Shown: positions 62,087 through 64,000 of the stretch, piece by piece
How the letters are laid out: each line of letters begins with the position of its first letter
Numbering within the stretch: position 1 is the first letter of the stretch
Source: Mucilaginibacter jinjuensis
Lineage (GTDB): Bacteria; Bacteroidota; Bacteroidia; Sphingobacteriales; Sphingobacteriaceae
Direction: 5' to 3'
NCBI RefSeq assembly: GCF_028596025.1
Contig: NZ_CP117167.1
Span: 496,001-560,000, forward strand
DNA: 64,000 nt
Notes under the pieces: model-generated
Seen by the model: only the letters and a program-made list of their open reading frames with translations
Databases searched by the model: none
Told to the model about the DNA's origin: nothing
Program-made: the position numbers and the translations under genes

Positions 62087-62878
62087 ATGAGGAAGGCGTT
62101 TTATGCATTTTTAATATTGTTGGGCTGTGTGCTGTTGGCGTTTAAAGTACAGCAGGTTACCATGCCCGACAGGATTGCAGATACTGCCTTCAAGTCTGGT
62201 GAATTGTTGAACTACCGTTTAAAGTATGGTTTATTCACAGCCGCCGAAGCTCATTTAAAGATAGAAGACAGCGAAGTTAATTTCGACGGTAAGCCTGTCT
62301 ATCATATCATAGCCGATGGTGCTACAGCGGGCAGCTTTGAGGTGTTTTACAAGGTGCGTAATCGCTACGAGTCTTACATCGATAAAACTACCCTGTTGCC
62401 TTACTTATATACCGAGAACAGGCACGAAGGCAGCTGGCACCATACCGATAAAGTTACTTTTAACCGTGCGGATGATAAGATAACGGCCAACAGCGGCACT
62501 TATCCTTTTAGCGGCAAGGTGTTCGATTTTCCATCGGCTTATTATTTTGCCCGTAATCTGGATGTATCCAAGCTGAAAATTGGCGAAACGTTTGACATGC
62601 GTTACTTCTTAGATAACGGCATACAGACACTCAGCATTACCTTTATAGGCCGCGAAAAAATTAAATGTGCACTGGGTACATTTAACTGCTTAAAATTTAA
62701 CCCCACCATTATACCGGGACATATCTTTCGTAAGAATAGTAAATTGTACCTTTGGATAACCGACGATAATAACCGCATACCGGTAAAAGCCCATGTTGAA
62801 GTTGTAATTGGCAGCGTAACCATGGAATTAACCGATGCAAAAGGACTAAAGTTTCCTTTAAATGCTGTAACGAAATAA
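62087..62878 (+). CDS. DUF3108 family exported protein
   Basis: A 263-residue protein with a signal peptide (about residues 1-22) and a beta-rich body: FKSGELLNYRLKYGLFTAAE, YHIIADGATAGSFEVFYKVR and YESYIDKTTLLPYLYTENRH. The family is periplasmic or lipid-barrel-like, of unknown role. It sits between DUF2480 and DUF3109 genes, with 9 bases and 1 base between them, so the three form one operon. Confidence 0.85.
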   Translation: MRKAFYAFLILLGCVLLAFKVQQVTMPDRIADTAFKSGELLNYRLKYGLFTAAEAHLKIEDSEVNFDGKPVYHIIADGATAGSFEVFYKVRNRYESYIDKTTLLPYLYTENRHEGSWHHTDKVTFNRADDKITANSGTYPFSGKVFDFPSAYYFARNLDVSKLKIGETFDMRYFLDNGIQTLSITFIGREKIKCALGTFNCLKFNPTIIPGHIFRKNSKLYLWITDDNNRIPVKAHVEVVIGSVTMELTDAKGLKFPLNAVTK

Positions 62879-62879
62879 G

Positions 62880-63449
62880 ATGATAGAAGTTGGAAGTGTA
62901 TTGATACACGAAGATGTAGTAAAAGAGAATTTTGTTTGCAACCTTAACAAGTGCAAGGGCGCCTGCTGTATTGAAGGCGATTCGGGCGCTCCGCTTAACC
63001 ATGATGAGTTAGGCATACTGAGTGAGATATATCCCAAGGTAAAACCTTTTATGACCGAGAAAGGCATAAAAGCGATAGAAGAGCAGGGTACCCACGTAAC
63101 CGATTTCGATGGTGATTATACTACGCCTTGTGTGGATACCAATAAAGAGTGCGCTTACGTAACCTGGGAAAACGGCATTACCAAATGTGCCATTGAAAAA
63201 GCTTACGAGCAAGGTGTGATTAGTTGGCAGAAACCCATCTCTTGCCACCTGTATCCCATCCGTATTACGGCATACCCTGAGTTTGATGTATTAAACTACG
63301 ACCGCTGGAATATTTGCAGCCCGGCATGTGCTTTCGGCGATGAGCTTAAAGTAAAGGTACACGAGTTTTTAAAAGGACCACTGATCCGCAAGTACGGCGC
63401 AGAATGGTATGCCGAACTGGAAGATTTTATGGCAGACGCACCACTATAA
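62880..63449 (+). CDS. DUF3109 family cysteine-rich protein
   Basis: A 189-residue protein with many cysteines, among them FVCNLNKCKGACCIEG (Cys20, 25, 29, 30), CVDTNKECAYVTW and CHLYPIRI. The pattern matches the DUF3109 family, a YkgJ-like metal or iron-sulfur binding fold. The last gene of the DUF2480-DUF3108-DUF3109 cluster. Function unknown. Confidence 0.88.
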   Translation: MIEVGSVLIHEDVVKENFVCNLNKCKGACCIEGDSGAPLNHDELGILSEIYPKVKPFMTEKGIKAIEEQGTHVTDFDGDYTTPCVDTNKECAYVTWENGITKCAIEKAYEQGVISWQKPISCHLYPIRITAYPEFDVLNYDRWNICSPACAFGDELKVKVHEFLKGPLIRKYGAEWYAELEDFMADAPL

Positions 63450-63460
63450 AACCCAACAAC

Positions 63461-63757
63461 ATGGTAACCGACGAGATCATATCAACCATTCAGCAAATTG
63501 CATCAGGCCAGCACGATTGCCTGGTGATGCAAGATCTGGACAGAATTGTATCCGTTAACGATGATGACGAACCCGAATCGCTTCGCGATTTAGTCCGCAC
63601 GCTCTTCTCTAACCTCGGTATCGAAATAGAGTTCAGCGGTAAAGGCATCAACGAACGCGGTGTGGTAATTGATATTGATGAAGACAGGTTCGAAGCCATG
63701 GGTTTAAATGTAAATACATTGCGGTTTGGGCAAACTGTGGTGAAGGGGACAGCTTGA
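63461..63757 (+). CDS. Short protein resembling an internal segment of GDP-mannose 4,6-dehydratase
   Basis: A 98-residue frame from ATG 63461; an upstream ATG at 63404 overlaps DUF3109. The stretch SLRDLVRTLFSNLGIEIEFS, then GKGINERGVVIDIDEDRFEA and LRFGQTVVKG, resembles what I remember of the middle-to-late part of Bacteroidota GDP-mannose 4,6-dehydratase (the segment before the PRYFRPTEVD motif). The nucleotide-binding N-terminus and the sugar-site C-terminus are missing. It may be a gene remnant or a small protein recruited from it. Base composition is like its neighbours. Resemblance is from memory and not searched. Confidence 0.5.
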   Translation: MVTDEIISTIQQIASGQHDCLVMQDLDRIVSVNDDDEPESLRDLVRTLFSNLGIEIEFSGKGINERGVVIDIDEDRFEAMGLNVNTLRFGQTVVKGTA

Positions 63758-63770
63758 TAGGCCTTCTTTT

Positions 63771-63860
63771 TGTCATTCTGGGCGATAGCGAAGAATCTTC
63801 TTCGATTTGTATGTCGGAATTGCAGAGTGAAGAAGATTCTTAATTGTATTCAGAGTGACA
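63771..63860. repeat. Imperfect palindromic repeat (GTCATTCTGGGC family)
   Basis: TGTCATTCTGGGCGATAGCG then AAGAATCTTCTT (63771-63802) is mirrored by AAGAAGATTCTTAATTGTAT then TCAGAGTGACA (63830-63860), with a mismatched middle. It separates the convergent GDP-mannose-dehydratase-like and GIY-YIG genes. Confidence 0.75.
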
Positions 63861-63864
63861 AATG

Positions 63865-64000
63865 TTATTTTGCAGGAGGCCAATCCATTATATCCTTATT
63901 TAAGAACCTCCAATCTGGATTATCAAGCTCAATTAACTTATTCTTTTTGTCTCGAATCCAGCCTTTAATTTCTTTCTCTCTTTCGATTGCATGATCGATG
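63865..64000 (-). CDS. GIY-YIG nuclease family protein, C-terminal end only
   Basis: The minus-strand frame is open from the window edge to the TAA at 63865-63867, giving 44 residues. IDHAIEREKEIKGWIRDKKN is followed by KLIELDNPDWRFLNKDIMD. The EREKEIKGW and NPDWRFLN features are typical of the tail of Bacteroidota GIY-YIG endonuclease-like proteins; the catalytic GIY and YIG motifs lie outside the window. Enough is seen to name the family, not to judge completeness. Confidence 0.75.
   Translation of the reverse strand, partial: IDHAIEREKEIKGWIRDKKNKLIELDNPDWRFLNKDIMDWPPAK

Noticed and set aside
63770..63994. 74-codon plus-strand frame at the window end
   Set aside because: It runs through a palindromic repeat and antisense to a GIY-YIG gene tail, and has no family features.

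Overview
The window reads as chromosomal DNA of a Bacteroidota bacterium, most likely of the family Sphingobacteriaceae (Mucilaginibacter or Pedobacter type). The evidence is type IX secretion/gliding genes (gldJ, porV, a cargo protein with a gliding-motility-associated C-terminal domain), a 14-gene nuo operon with split nuoC and nuoD and a short nuoG, several Bacteroidota-only small families (DUF4159, DUF4834, DUF6427, DUF2480, DUF3109), promoters of the TAnnTTTG type, and little use of Shine-Dalgarno sequences. No rRNA, tRNA, CRISPR array, phage or intact insertion sequence was seen. Taxon and family names come from recognition of the sequences, not from a search.

Layout. 1-3.6 kb: end of an energy-transduction operon (TonB-like protein, small membrane protein, PstS-like lipoprotein, TPR protein) closed by a strong terminator. 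3.6-17.2 kb: complete respiratory complex I, nuoA to nuoN in canonical order, broken only by a gamma-glutamylcyclotransferase-like gene and a palindromic repeat between nuoF and nuoG. 17.2-21.7 kb: housekeeping run (DedA, pyrophosphatase, CNNM/CorC-type protein, RsmE, DUF4159, biotin carrier protein). 21.7-25.5 kb: divergent gldJ and porV, then ispF. 25.5-28.9 kb: a 1124-residue fusion of a GH18-like domain, a polysaccharide deacetylase and a GT2 synthase. 29-32 kb: a tiny FeoB-associated-type protein, a glutamine amidotransferase and typA. 32.2-43.8 kb: surface-glycan genes (flippase, glycosyltransferases, methyltransferases) around a type IX cargo protein and a tricorn-like protease. 43.8-44.4 kb: a DUF433/DUF5615 toxin-antitoxin pair. 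44.5-49.9 kb: yfhO-like gene, small membrane proteins, uvrB. 49.9-52.2 kb: a repeat-rich stretch with a HAD phosphatase, a DinB-like protein and a 36-residue membrane peptide. 52.3-63.8 kb: envelope and core metabolism (LpxH-like phosphoesterase, glycosyltransferase, purQ, coaX, outer-membrane protein, lptC, PpiD/SurA-like PPIase, DUF genes), ending with a piece resembling part of GDP-mannose 4,6-dehydratase and the tail of a GIY-YIG gene.

How it fits together. Complex I supplies proton motive force that TonB-type energy transduction and type IX secretion would use. GldJ and PorV belong to the type IX machine that would export the cargo protein at 36.8 kb. The flippase, transferases and fusion polymerase point to a heavily glycosylated surface or exopolysaccharide. 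LptC and the periplasmic PPIase serve outer-membrane assembly.

The least explained content is between genes: at least six families of short palindromic or repeated elements. These include a nested hairpin cluster at 51.6-51.9 kb, a terminal-inverted-repeat element near 30.0 kb, an AT-rich inverted array against the uvrB stop codon, and convergent gene pairs whose last codons form the stem of a shared hairpin.
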